64,000 nucleotides of DNA. Source: Myxococcus guangdongensis. GTDB lineage: Bacteria > Myxococcota > Myxococcia > Myxococcales > Myxococcaceae. Shown piece after piece: positions 37,097 through 45,506 of the stretch. The notes under the pieces were generated by a model. That model was not told the DNA's origin. It worked only from the letters and a program-made list of their open reading frames with translations, and searched no databases. The stretch's first letter is position 1. Every line of letters begins with the position of its first letter. The stretch is from positions 496,001 to 560,000 of the forward strand of contig NZ_JAJVKW010000003.1 in the NCBI RefSeq assembly GCF_024198255.1. The letters run 5' to 3'. The translations under genes and the position numbers were made by a program.

Positions 37097-38140
37097 TCAG
37101 TCGAGCCGCGCCACGTGCAGCGTCTGCAGGGGCAGGTGGCGGATGGGCCGGCTGCTCTCGATGCGATAGCCCGCGTCGTCCAGGAAGCCCTCCACCTCGG
37201 CGGGCGTGTACGCCGCCGCCCCCGACGTCACGAAGTAGTGCAGGCCGATGAGCGGCGCGGAGCTGGCCGGGTCCTGGATGTCCTCGCGCAGGTACTCGAG
37301 CACCGCCAGCGTCCCCTTGGGCGCGAGCGCCCCCCGGATGCGGCGCAAGAGCGCCACGTTCTGCGCGGGCGTCAGGTGGTGCATCACCTGGAACAGCAGC
37401 ACCCCGTCATACGGGCCGCCCAGGTCCGCGGTGAGGATGTCCCCGGCCTGATGGGTGACCAGGTGGCTCAGCCCGGCGCAGGCGATGATGTCCCGCCCCA
37501 CGCGCACGCTGCCCTCCAGGTCCAACACCGTCGCCTTCAGGCCCCGGTTGCGCCGGCACATCTCCGCCGCGAACCAGCCGTGGGCGCCGCCCAGGTCCAA
37601 CAGCGTCCTGGCCCCCCGGGGCAGGGGGATGGCGCCCGCCACCTCGGGGGCCGCCAGCCGGGCGAGCTGGTGCATGGCGTGGATGTAGTCACGCCAGCGC
37701 GGGTCCTCGGGGGCGAAGCCGTGGATGTCCACCGCCTCGCCGGTGCGCACCACGCCCTCCACCTGACTCCACCAGTCCCACTGCGCGTAGTTGAACTCCA
37801 GGAACGCCCCCACGTACTGGGGCGAGCGCGGGTCCAGCCACCGCTTCGAGCGGGGCGCCAGCCGGTAGCGGCCGTCGCGCTGACGCTCCACCGCCTCGCA
37901 GGCGATGAGGGCCTCCAGGAGCGAGCGCATCCCCTCGGGGGACAGCTTCAGCCGGGCGGCCAGCGCCTCGGAGGTCGCCGCGCCATCCGCCAGCGCCGCG
38001 TACACCCCCAGCCGCACCCCCGCCATCAGCGTGCGCGAGGCCATCATCCCGAAGAAGGCATGGGCCAGGGGCTGGGGCGCCAGGTTGAGCCAGTTCGCCA
38101 CGCGCTCCAGCAGGTTGTCCGCCTTGAGGCCCAGCCGCAT
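37097..38140 (-). CDS. SAM-dependent O-methyltransferase (acetylserotonin-MT-like)
   Basis: 347 aa. An N-terminal dimerisation/winged-helix region (LGVYAALADGAATSEALAARL; SPEGMRSLLEALIACEAVE) is followed by a class I methyltransferase fold with LLDLGGAHGWFAAE (SAM motif I), ATVLDLEG and VMHHLTPAQN. ATG 38140 is chosen; the open frame upstream is overlap with the neighbouring gene. It lies 88 nt upstream of the HAD-UbiA gene on the same strand, so it might belong to that transcript, though no link in function is evident. Confidence 0.85.
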   Translation of the reverse strand: MRLGLKADNLLERVANWLNLAPQPLAHAFFGMMASRTLMAGVRLGVYAALADGAATSEALAARLKLSPEGMRSLLEALIACEAVERQRDGRYRLAPRSKRWLDPRSPQYVGAFLEFNYAQWDWWSQVEGVVRTGEAVDIHGFAPEDPRWRDYIHAMHQLARLAAPEVAGAIPLPRGARTLLDLGGAHGWFAAEMCRRNRGLKATVLDLEGSVRVGRDIIACAGLSHLVTHQAGDILTADLGGPYDGVLLFQVMHHLTPAQNVALLRRIRGALAPKGTLAVLEYLREDIQDPASSAPLIGLHYFVTSGAAAYTPAEVEGFLDDAGYRIESSRPIRHLPLQTLHVARLD

Positions 38141-38151
38141 GCACGCGTCCC

Positions 38152-38535
38152 CTATCCTCGGTTGCGCCGGGGCCGGGCCAGTCCCGCCAGACCCACCAGC
38201 ACCAGCGCTCCCTCCGCGCCCATCAGGCAGCCTACCTGCTCCGCCTTGCGCACACCCGTGTAACGGCACTTCCCGTCGTCACAGGTGAAGCGCGCAGAAC
38301 AGTCGCCGCTGTGGCGGCAGACGGTGTTCACCCGCCCCGTGCCGTCCTCGCCCTCCGGGTTGTCCCGGTCCGGTCCGCCCTCTCCAGAGGAGGCGTCCGG
38401 CAGGGGGATGATGATGCCCCCGTCGGCGCCCGCGTCGTCGGCGGACTGGGCCCACGCGAGCGCGGGGGACACGAGGGACAGGCACGCCAGCAGACCGAGG
38501 GTCCGGGCACGGAACAGATGACGGAGAGAGGCCAT
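38152..38535 (-). CDS. Small MYXO-CTERM-type surface protein
   Basis: 127 aa: signal peptide (LGLLACLSLVSPALAWA), an Asp/Gly/Pro-rich stretch, then a compact Cys-rich part (VCRHSGDCSARFTCDDGKC, six Cys counting the sorting-tail Cys) and a C-terminal Gly-Cys, hydrophobic segment and RRNRG, the MYXO-CTERM layout. It looks like the small family named after MXAN_6627.5. The O-methyltransferase starts 11 nt downstream. Confidence 0.75.
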   Translation of the reverse strand: MASLRHLFRARTLGLLACLSLVSPALAWAQSADDAGADGGIIIPLPDASSGEGGPDRDNPEGEDGTGRVNTVCRHSGDCSARFTCDDGKCRYTGVRKAEQVGCLMGAEGALVLVGLAGLARPRRNRG

Positions 38536-38649
38536 GACGGGGTCGTCACCCTAACCGCCCGGCGGCACAGATGCATCCACCGTGGAAAGGGGAGGCCGGG
38601 GGTAGATTGTCCCACCCCCTGGCTGGCATCTGGTAGCGTACGGCCCGCG

Positions 38650-39978
38650 ATGGCCGCCCCCAGAATCCTCGTCGTCGATGACAACCCGGAGCTCCTCTCC
38701 CTCCTCACGCAGCTCTTCGAGGACGCGGGCTACGAGGTCGTCGGGGCCAGCCGCGGCAAGCAGGCCATCGAGGTGGCCAAGGCCCATCCTCCCGGCGCGG
38801 CCGTCTTGGACATCCTGCTGCCGGACATGATGGGCTACCCGCTGGCGGACGTGCTGCGCAAGGACAACCCGCAGCTGCCGCTGCTCTTCATCACGGGTGT
38901 CTTCAAGGGCGGCAAGCACGCGCTGGAGGCGCGCCAGAAGTACCAGGCGGCCGGCTACTTCGAGAAACCCTTCGAGGCGCAGAAGCTGCTGGAGGCCGTC
39001 ACCAAGGTCCTCGCCCCCGAGAAGAAGGCCCCGCCCGCGGGCTCGCTCCAGGACGCCTTCGAGGTGGAGCTGGACATCGACGTGGAGGAGGAGGGCCCCC
39101 AGGACGTCATGGAGCTGACGGGCCGCATCAAGGTGACGGGCGGCGGCAACATCACCGCGGAGATTCGCGGCGCCAACCTCACCGCCAGCCCCATGCAGAA
39201 GGTGCCGGCCACCCAGGTGCGGCCGCCCACGCCGGGCCGCCCGCCGGACCAGCCGCCCCCGGGCTCGGGCGCGCCCGGCAGCCGCCGGGGTGAGCTGAAG
39301 GACAACCTGCCCTCGCTGCTCACCGCCTACTACCTGTCCCGGGAGACGGGCGAGCTGGGCATCCAGAAGGGCAAGGTGAAGAAGGTCGTCTACTTCGAGA
39401 AGGGCATGCCGGTGTTCGCCCTCTCCAACCTGCTCGCGGACCGCTTCGGACAGTTCCTGGTCCGGGTGGGGAAGATCAAGCCCGAGCAGCTCCAGGATGC
39501 CTCCGCCGTGGCGGGGCAGACCAACCGCCGCACCGGCGACGTGCTGGTGGAGCGCGGGCTGCTCAAGGACACCGAGCGGCTGTACTACGTGGGCCAGCAG
39601 GTGAAGGCGGTCATCTACTCGCTCTTCGCCTGGGACGAGGCCACGTACGTGATGAGCTTCCGGGAGAAGGCCAGCTCGGAGTCCATCAAGCTGGACGTGC
39701 ACCCCGGCAACCTCATCGTCCGCGGCATCAAGAAGCTCTACAAGCCGGAGCGCCTGCGCAGGCTCTTGCAGCCCGAGGACCGGCTCATCCCGGCGGTGGC
39801 GCCCTCGTACCAGTTCAACGAGGTGGAGCTGGAGCGGTGGGAGGCGGAGCTGCTCCCCAAGATTGACGGCATCCGCACCGTGGCGGAGCTGCTCGCGTTC
39901 GCCAACCGCCCCGAGCACGTCGTCTACGGCTTCCTGGTGGCGATGATGTCGCTGGGCATCCTGGAGAAGCGCTCGTAG
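38650..39978 (+). CDS. Response regulator with C-terminal DUF4388-like domain
   Basis: 442 aa. The receiver domain (1-120) has the acidic pair DD (10-11), phospho-acceptor Asp54 (AVLDILLPD) and the conserved Lys in FEKPFEA. After a Pro-rich linker (about 185-220), residues 215-440 form a DUF4388/PATAN-like module starting with NLPSLLTAYYLSRETGELGI and ending with a VAELLAFANRPEHVVYGF helix. Myxobacteria have many such proteins in signalling and motility; output partner unknown. No histidine kinase is adjacent. Confidence 0.87.
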   Translation: MAAPRILVVDDNPELLSLLTQLFEDAGYEVVGASRGKQAIEVAKAHPPGAAVLDILLPDMMGYPLADVLRKDNPQLPLLFITGVFKGGKHALEARQKYQAAGYFEKPFEAQKLLEAVTKVLAPEKKAPPAGSLQDAFEVELDIDVEEEGPQDVMELTGRIKVTGGGNITAEIRGANLTASPMQKVPATQVRPPTPGRPPDQPPPGSGAPGSRRGELKDNLPSLLTAYYLSRETGELGIQKGKVKKVVYFEKGMPVFALSNLLADRFGQFLVRVGKIKPEQLQDASAVAGQTNRRTGDVLVERGLLKDTERLYYVGQQVKAVIYSLFAWDEATYVMSFREKASSESIKLDVHPGNLIVRGIKKLYKPERLRRLLQPEDRLIPAVAPSYQFNEVELERWEAELLPKIDGIRTVAELLAFANRPEHVVYGFLVAMMSLGILEKRS

Positions 39979-39982
39979 GCCC

Positions 39983-40012
39983 GGGCGTCGCCCTCGACGA
40001 GAGGGGACGCCC
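39983..40012. terminator. Bulged hairpin between convergent genes
   Basis: GGGCGTC-g-CCCTC - GACGA - GAGGG-GACGCCC: a 12-bp stem with one bulged G and a 5-nt loop, 5 nt after the response-regulator stop. No T-tract. Confidence 0.55.
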
Positions 40013-40039
40013 TGGGGTCCTGGCAGTGCGTCGGGAGGC

Positions 40040-40687
40040 TCAGCCGCCCGTCAGGCGGGAGCCGATCCAGAACAGGCCGAGCGCGCCGGAGGCCAGCGCC
40101 ACCGCGCGCTGCACCCAGGCGGTGATGCGCGCGTTGAGGCGGGTGAGGCCCTCGGCGAAGAGCAGGCCCACCGCGCCCATTCCGATGAGGATGCCCAGGG
40201 CGAAGCCGGGCAGGTAGGTCCACGCCGCCAGGCTCATGCTGCCGCCAACGAGCAGCGGGGGCAGGGCGAGCAGCAGCGAGCGCACGCCGCTGACGGCCAT
40301 CAGCGCGCCGGCGGCGGTGCTGACGGTGTGCACGTGCTGGTGGGGCTCCTTCGCGTGGCCGGGCAGGTGGGGGTGGCCGTGGTCCAGGCTGTTGGGGAAG
40401 AGCAGGGCGGTGACGGCGAGCGCCACCAGCACGGCGCCGCCGAAGATTTCGGCCCAGCGCTCGAAGGTCTCCGACAGGCCCACGCCAGCCAGCAGGCACA
40501 CCGCGGCGATGCCGCCCAGCATGGCCGCGTGCCCCAGCGCGAAGCGGAAGGCGGTGATGATGGCCGCCTTGCGCCGGCCGCCGTTCAGGGTTCCCAGCGT
40601 CGCCACGGCGGCGCAATGGTCTGGCCCCACGGCATGGAGCAGGCCCTGGAACAGACCGAGCAGGAAGGCAAGGAGGATGGGGGGCAC
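40040..40687 (-). CDS. NicO/UreH-type metal transporter-like membrane protein
   Basis: 215 aa with about six hydrophobic segments. The first carries HAVGPDHCAAVATL, the H-x-x-x-x-D-H motif of nickel/cobalt transporters and UreH-like proteins. A second signature is FALGHAAML. A His-rich loop (DHGHPHLPGHAKEPHQHVH) sits in the middle and could bind Ni, Co or Zn. GTG start at 40687. It is divergent, 57 nt away, from a lipoprotein that is also His-rich. Confidence 0.82.
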   Translation of the reverse strand: MPPILLAFLLGLFQGLLHAVGPDHCAAVATLGTLNGGRRKAAIITAFRFALGHAAMLGGIAAVCLLAGVGLSETFERWAEIFGGAVLVALAVTALLFPNSLDHGHPHLPGHAKEPHQHVHTVSTAAGALMAVSGVRSLLLALPPLLVGGSMSLAAWTYLPGFALGILIGMGAVGLLFAEGLTRLNARITAWVQRAVALASGALGLFWIGSRLTGG

Positions 40688-40744
40688 GGGCTGTCACCCT
40701 AGCCGCGCTTCCCTCCAGAGGCCAGCAGGAGGTACCTACGCGTC

Positions 40745-41245
40745 ATGTGGACTGCCTTCCAGCGGCCTGCCGCCGCGCTTTCAATCCTGCTGTGCCTGGT
40801 GTTCGCCACCGGGTGTGACTCCGGCCCCGAGAAGCTGCGCGAGGCGGACGTGAAGTACAAGGCCCTGGTGGACCAGGGCGTGCGCCCCACGGACCCGGCC
40901 TGGGACGCGGTCGTCGCGGAGCTGGAGGCGGTGCCCACGGGCTCGCGCGCCCGTCCGGAAGCCGACAAGCGGCTGGCGGCGATTGGGGCCCTGCGGGGCA
41001 AGCTGCCCCCGCGTCCGCTGGCGACCCCGGGCGCGACGGGGCCCGGCACGGACGACTCCGACGCCAAGCGGGCCGCGTGCGAGGCGCTGGCGAAGAAGCT
41101 GGGCGTGGCGGATGACGCCGCGCGCGAGCCGCTGCAGGCGGCGCTGACGCAGTGCCAGAAGGAGCTGGTGCGCATCGAGTCGCACAGCCATCCGCCCGGG
41201 GAGCATGGCCACGAGCACGGCCATGAGGCGCCCGCGGCGAAGTAG
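40745..41245 (+). CDS. Lipoprotein with His-rich C-terminal tail
   Basis: 166 aa; signal ending FATGC, a helical middle (EADVKYKALVDQ; ACEALAKKLGVADDAA) and a HSHPPGEHGHEHGHE tail. The helical part is unrecognised. The tail suggests metal binding, matching the His-rich loop of the divergent transporter. Function inferred only from that pairing. Confidence 0.75.
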   Translation: MWTAFQRPAAALSILLCLVFATGCDSGPEKLREADVKYKALVDQGVRPTDPAWDAVVAELEAVPTGSRARPEADKRLAAIGALRGKLPPRPLATPGATGPGTDDSDAKRAACEALAKKLGVADDAAREPLQAALTQCQKELVRIESHSHPPGEHGHEHGHEAPAAK

Positions 41246-41307
41246 CGCGCGGGTGACGGGTCGCGGGGAGATTGAGAACGCGCCCTGTTTGTGGCTATGG
41301 AGCGCGC

Positions 41308-42351
41308 ATGCCCATGCCCCAAGCAGGTGACGCGGCTCCCGACTTCCAGCTGCAGGACCAGGACGGCAACACCGTGACGCTCTCGCGGTTCGCGGGGAAG
41401 AACGTCGTCCTCTATTTCTATCCGAAGGATGACACTCCCGGATGCACCGTGGAGGCGTGCAGCTTCCGCGACGAGCATTCGACGCTGGAGGCCGCCGGCG
41501 CGGTGGTGCTCGGCGTGTCCGCGGACAACACCGCGAGCCACCGGAAGTTCGCGACCAAGTTCAGCCTGCCCTTCCCGCTGCTCGCGGACACCGAGCACCA
41601 GATGTCGGAGGCGTACGGCGTCTGGGGCGAGAAGTCGCTGTACGGGCGCAAGTTCCTGGGCATCACCCGCGCGACGTTCCTCATCGGGCCGGATGGCAAG
41701 GTGAAGCAGGTGTGGCCGAAGGTGAAGGTGACCGGGCACGTGGTGGAGGTGCTCGCTGCGCTGGGCGCGAAGCCCACGAGTCTTCCCTCGGGGGAGTTAC
41801 CGGCGCCGGGCTCGAGCCCGGAGGTGGAGTCGAGCGCGGGTGATGAGGACACGCGCGAGGCTCCGGTCGCGAGCGCCCCGGTGTCCGCTCCGGCGCGAGT
41901 GCCGGTGACGCGGTTCGATGCGCCGAAGCGCAAGGTCGCGCGTCAGGGTGACGCGGGGACGGGCGCCACGGCACAGGTGGAGGCTCCCGAGGCTCGCCCG
42001 GCGAAGGCCGCGCCCGTGAAGGCGGCTGCGCCTGAGGCGAAGGCCGCGCCCGCGAAGAAGGGCGCCGCGAAGAAGGGCGCCGCGAAGAAGGCTCCCGCGA
42101 AGAAGGCTGCTCCGAAGGGCGCTGTGAAGAAGACTTCCGCGAAGAAGGCCGCGCCCGCGAAGAGCGTCGCGACGAAGGCTTCCGCGAAGAAGGCTGCTCC
42201 GAAGGGCGCTGTGAAGAAGACTTCCGCGAAGAAGGCCGCGCCCGCGAAGAGCGTCGCGACGAAGGCTTCCGCGAAGAAGGCGACTCCGGCGAAGAAGGGT
42301 GCAGCGAAGAAGGCCGCGCCGTCCAAGAAGAAGGGCGCCTCCCGAAAGTAG
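41308..42351 (+). CDS. PrxQ/BCP peroxiredoxin with histone-H1-like Lys/Ala tail
   Basis: 347 aa. Residues 1-155 are a thioredoxin-fold peroxiredoxin with the peroxidatic Cys in [12 protein letters not shown] (a second Cys five residues later, as in PrxQ) and [10 protein letters not shown] Pro/Ser-rich linker (155-215) leads to a strongly basic tail (about 230-347) of AKKA/PAKK units like bacterial histone-H1 homologues. The tail contains an exact-length 29-residue tandem duplication (87-bp units). Ordinary PrxQ proteins end near 155-160. The fusion suggests peroxide defence tethered to DNA. Directly downstream is an array derived from the end of this gene. Confidence 0.88.
   Translation: MPMPQAGDAAPDFQLQDQDGNTVTLSRFAGKNVVLYFYPKDDTPGCTVEACSFRDEHSTLEAAGAVVLGVSADNTASHRKFATKFSLPFPLLADTEHQMSEAYGVWGEKSLYGRKFLGITRATFLIGPDGKVKQVWPKVKVTGHVVEVLAALGAKPTSLPSGELPAPGSSPEVESSAGDEDTREAPVASAPVSAPARVPVTRFDAPKRKVARQGDAGTGATAQVEAPEARPAKAAPVKAAAPEAKAAPAKKGAAKKGAAKKAPAKKAAPKGAVKKTSAKKAAPAKSVATKASAKKAAPKGAVKKTSAKKAAPAKSVATKASAKKATPAKKGAAKKAAPSKKKGASRK
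42106..42279 (+). repeat. In-frame 87-bp tandem duplication inside the basic tail
   Basis: Two adjacent copies (42106-42192, 42193-42279), each encoding 29 residues starting [18 protein letters not shown]. They are near-identical, implying recent duplication or gene conversion. Confidence 0.9.
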
Positions 42352-42776
42352 GGCGTAGCGAAGAATGCAGCGCCCTCCAAGTGGAGGGTGCCTTCCGGAA
42401 GTAGGGCGTGGCGAAGAAGGCCGCGCCCTCCAAGTGGAGGGTGCCTCCCGGAAGTAGGGCGTAGCGAAGAATGCAGCGCCCTCCAAGTGGAGGGTGCCTT
42501 CCGGAAGTAGGGCGTAGCGAAGAGGGCCGCGCCCTCCAAGTGGAGGGTGCCTCCCGGAAGTAGGGCGTAGCGAAGAATGCAGCGCCCTCCAAGTGGAGGG
42601 TGCCTCCCGGAGGTAGGGCGTAGCGAAGAGGGCCGCGCCCTCCAAGTGGAGGGTGCCTCCCGGAAGTAGGGCGTAGCGAAGAATGCAGCGCCCTCCAAGT
42701 GGAGGGTGCCTCCCGGAGGTAGGGCGCTGCGAAGAAGGCCGCGCCCTCCAAGAAGAAGGGCGCCTCTCGGAAGTAG
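42352..42776 (+). repeat. Array of eight 53-bp units derived from the peroxiredoxin gene's 3' end, seven with perfect hairpins
   Basis: Copies of CCCTCC start at 42373, 42426, 42479, 42532, 42585, 42638, 42691 and 42744, a constant 53-bp spacing. The first seven carry CCCTCCAAGTGGAGGG, a perfect 6-bp stem with AAGT loop, absent from the gene itself. Units alternate between GAATGCAGCG and GAAGGCCGCG/GAGGGCCGCG variants, giving a 106-bp higher-order period. Each includes AAGTAGGGC, i.e. the gene's own stop. The eighth copy (42726-42776) still encodes [16 protein letters not shown]-stop, identical to the real C-terminus but in another frame. Confidence 0.92.
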
Positions 42777-43261
42777 GGCGCTGCGAAGTAGGCGCCTCGC
42801 GGAAGCGAGCGTGCCTCTCGAAGATGGGCGAGAGGTCGCGGCGCATCGTCAGACAGGCACTCGGGATGACTCCCGAGTGCCGTGTCGACATCCGGGGCAC
42901 GACCCGCGTCGACGTTTCACCGGAGCGACGGTTTCACTTCGTGAACACGACGGAGTCGGCGCCGAAGCCTTGAATCCTCACAGGGCTCAGGCTCCTTTCG
43001 CGGGAGGGTTCGCGCAAATCCTGCGCGGTCGGAGCCTGCTCCCCGCAACCCTTTCGCGCGAGTCGAAGCAGCCTTCTGCCAGGAAGAAGCCTGGGTCGTC
43101 ATGCGGACAGCCCAGCACGACGAAGTCCTGAAGAGGACTGTTCGCACGCGCACGCGAGGGTTTAATTGAGCAGGCGGCCGAGGGCCGCCATGTACCCATT
43201 CGATGGGTCGGCACCGTCGAGTGCCCACCTTCGTCGAACGGGAACCTCAAAGGGAGTGGAC
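42777..43261. other. Non-coding region rich in inverted repeats after the 53-bp array
   Basis: No supported gene. It contains further hairpins: CTCGC-GGAA-GCGAG (42796-42809), CCTCTCG - 8 nt - CGAGAGG (42814-42835), the strong hairpin at 42856-42881, and an outer inverted repeat CAGGCTCC ... GGAGCCTG (42988-43038) enclosing a GCGC-rich interior that may fold. The last ~100 nt should hold the promoter of the lipoprotein gene at 43262. Confidence 0.5.
42856..42881 (+). terminator. Strong 11-bp hairpin downstream of the repeat array
   Basis: GGCACTCGGGA - TGAC - TCCCGAGTGCC, perfect 11-bp stem with a 4-nt loop, about 500 nt after the peroxiredoxin stop. Likely transcript end or 3'-end stabiliser; no T-tract follows. 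Confidence 0.6.
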
Positions 43262-43747
43262 ATGCGCGAGCTGAATCTTCGACGGTGGACCCAGGTGGCG
43301 GCGCTGACGATGGGCGCGCTGTGGAGCGTTGGCTGTGGCGGGCTTCCCGAGACGGGCGGCAAGCAGCCGGACGAGCCTCGCGGGGGTGCGTTCGCCCAGC
43401 GTGGCATCCAGCCGAGCGCCCTGCTCGACATGGAAGGCAACGTGCACCCCGAGCAGTCTCCGCCGTGGCTGATGACCGCGGACCGCGGCCACAACGGCAC
43501 CATCAAGGAGATTGGCTCCAGCATCGACCCTCGCACGCCGAAGCTGGAGGGCCACCAGAACAAGTCCCTCTGGGATGACTCGGGCAAGATGATGCAGGAC
43601 CGCTACGGCAGCGCCACCTACTCCCCCACGGCCCAGGGCCTGGGCGGCGAGGATGGCGCGATGGTGGGGACCTTCACGGACCACCACCGTTCCTGGGGCT
43701 ACCGCCCGCTCGGCTGGCAGGACCGCAACGCCCACTCGCGCCGCTAG
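43262..43747 (+). CDS. Small lipoprotein, family not recognised
   Basis: 161 aa, AGGGAG before the ATG, signal ending WSVGC. The mature part is polar, with Asn/His/Trp-rich stretches (TADRGHNGTIKEIG, GHQNKSLWDDSG, DHHRSWGYRPLGWQDRN) and no repeats or Cys pairs. It is followed by a hairpin and a second small lipoprotein. Function unknown. Confidence 0.75.
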   Translation: MRELNLRRWTQVAALTMGALWSVGCGGLPETGGKQPDEPRGGAFAQRGIQPSALLDMEGNVHPEQSPPWLMTADRGHNGTIKEIGSSIDPRTPKLEGHQNKSLWDDSGKMMQDRYGSATYSPTAQGLGGEDGAMVGTFTDHHRSWGYRPLGWQDRNAHSRR

Positions 43748-43768
43748 GCGCCCGGCGTGCCCTCGCCC

Positions 43769-43796
43769 ATCCCCCCGCCGCTGTTCGCGGGGGGAT
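43769..43796. terminator. Hairpin between two small lipoprotein genes
   Basis: ATCCCCCCGC - 8 nt - GCGGGGGGAT, perfect 10-bp stem, 21 nt after the first lipoprotein stop and 49 nt before the next start. No T-tract; could terminate or attenuate. Confidence 0.6.
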
Positions 43797-43845
43797 GCGT
43801 ATCCATCCCTCTGGAGCCTCGGATGGCTCGCCGGAGGGATTGCAC

Positions 43846-44238
43846 ATGAACCACCGAACCGCGCGCCGTGGGCTCCTGTCGGGTGCACTGGTCGTCATGA
43901 CCTCGTTGGGCACCGCCTGTGGGGACTGGTCGGGCTCCTGGTATCAGGGCAACTCCAACGAGGCCCAGCCCTTGAGCAGCTTCGGCCCGGGCACGGGCGG
44001 CTCGGGTCCAAACATCGCCCCAGTGCAGGACAGGTTGGGCGAGAACCTTCCTCCCACCGCCGTGAACAACGTGCCGCCTCGCGTGCAGCCCGGTATCGCC
44101 GCGGGCGACCCGAACGCCGTCCGACGTGAAGAAGAGACGGAGGCGCGGCAAGACCGCGAGGAGGCGAAGGACTCCGCTCCGACGCAGGCGCCCTCCCAGG
44201 GCGCGCCTCGGACGCCGGCACCCGACAACGCCCACTGA
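43846..44238 (+). CDS. Small lipoprotein with polar disordered mature region
   Basis: 130 aa. ATG 43846 follows CCGGAGGGATTGCAC and begins a signal ending SLGTAC; an earlier start at 43795 lacks this context. The mature part is Gly/Asn/Pro-rich then charged (RREEETEARQDREEA), apparently disordered. No family recognised. Confidence 0.68.
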   Translation: MNHRTARRGLLSGALVVMTSLGTACGDWSGSWYQGNSNEAQPLSSFGPGTGGSGPNIAPVQDRLGENLPPTAVNNVPPRVQPGIAAGDPNAVRREEETEARQDREEAKDSAPTQAPSQGAPRTPAPDNAH

Positions 44239-44291
44239 GCCGCCGCGACGCGGGCGAGCCCAGGAGGAGTCATCCCTCGGCCCGCGAGCAC

Positions 44292-45398
44292 TCAGCGCGA
44301 CGCGAGCATGACCTCGGTCGGGTCCTTGCCCGCGAACGAGCTGTCGAGCCCCTGGGCCAGGGCCAGATGCTCGGCCCCGCCGAGCGTGGCGATGCGGTCC
44401 TCCGCCGGGTGCGCGAAGCGCGCGGAGAGCGCATCCAGCCGGCGATGCGCCTCGGTGATGCGCTCGCGCGGAATCCGTCCGGACTCCACCGCCTTCACCA
44501 CCGCCTCGATGGCGCGCCGCTGCACGTCCACCTGATGGCACACGAGGAACAGGTCCACCCCCGCGAGCGTGCCGCGCACCGCGGCCTCCTCCACGGAGTA
44601 GTGCGCGGCGATGGCCTTCATCTCCAGGTCATCACTGACGAGCACCCCATCGAACCCCAGCTCCTGTCGCAGCACGCCCGTCAGCACGCGCTCGCTCATC
44701 GTCGCGGGCATGTCCTTGTCCAACGCATCGAACATGACATGCGCCGTCATCAGCGACGCCAGTCGCGCCTGCGCGAAGGCGCGGAAGGGCACCAGCTCCA
44801 CGCGCCGCAGCCGCTCCAGGTCGTGCGGCAGCCGGGGCAGCGTCAGGTGGCTGTCCGTCATCGTGTCGCCATGCCCGGGGAAGTGCTTGCCGCAGGACGC
44901 GACACCTCCCGCCTCGAGCCCGCGAGCGAGCGCCACGCCCAGCCGCGCCACCTCCTCCGCGTCCCGGCTGAAGCTCCGGTCGCCGATGACGGGGTTGGCC
45001 GGATTGGTGTCCACGTCCAGCACCGGCGCGAAATCCCAGTCGAAGCCCACCGCGCGCAGCTCGTGGGCGAGCAGCCGCCCCACGCGCTCCACGACGCCCG
45101 CGTCCCCGCGCTGTCCCAGCTCCCGCATCGGCGGCAGGGGGGTGAACGGCGCGCCGCGCAGCCGGGCCACGCGTCCACCCTCCTGGTCCACGGAGAGGAT
45201 GAACGGCCGGCCCGCGCGCACCTTGAGTTCGTGGCACAGCGCCGCCGTCTCCTGGGCCGTGCCCACGTTGCGCTTGAACAGGATGGCGCCGTAGATGCCG
45301 TCGTCCATCAACGACGCCAGGTCGGCGTCGACGCGGGTTCCAGGAAAGCCCACCATGAACAGGCGGGCACAGTCGCGGTAGAGGGCGGAGGCGGTCAC
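44292..45398 (-). CDS. nagZ: Beta-N-acetylhexosaminidase, GH3 (NagZ-like)
   Basis: 368-aa GH3 enzyme of peptidoglycan recycling. The signature KHFPGHGDT at 171-179 includes the His of the Asp-His dyad, and the nucleophile region is SDDLEM (255-260). SVDQEGGRVARL near 69 is also typical. There is no signal peptide, consistent with cytosolic NagZ. GTG start at 45398. It could also feed GlcNAc into the nagA pathway, though that cluster is 33 kb away. Confidence 0.92.
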   Translation of the reverse strand: MTASALYRDCARLFMVGFPGTRVDADLASLMDDGIYGAILFKRNVGTAQETAALCHELKVRAGRPFILSVDQEGGRVARLRGAPFTPLPPMRELGQRGDAGVVERVGRLLAHELRAVGFDWDFAPVLDVDTNPANPVIGDRSFSRDAEEVARLGVALARGLEAGGVASCGKHFPGHGDTMTDSHLTLPRLPHDLERLRRVELVPFRAFAQARLASLMTAHVMFDALDKDMPATMSERVLTGVLRQELGFDGVLVSDDLEMKAIAAHYSVEEAAVRGTLAGVDLFLVCHQVDVQRRAIEAVVKAVESGRIPRERITEAHRRLDALSARFAHPAEDRIATLGGAEHLALAQGLDSSFAGKDPTEVMLASR

Positions 45399-45506
45399 CC
45401 GCGCAGTGTCGCACTACCCGGGGCGCCCTTGGGGAGCGGAATGCGGCGCGCCGCCCCAGGCGTCGTCTGCTCGTCAACTCCCGAGGCGTCCGAGGCCAGC
45501 CCCCTC

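Noticed and set aside
42352-42776. The 53-bp array as a CRISPR
   Set aside because: Units are contiguous with no unique spacers, derive from the adjacent gene's end, and no cas genes are present.
41681-42900. Long minus-strand open frames across the peroxiredoxin tail and 53-bp array, with repeated [14 protein letters not shown]-type peptides
   Set aside because: All three minus frames are open here only because the 53-bp unit lacks stops on that strand; there is no signal, domain or start context, and they are antisense to a clear gene.
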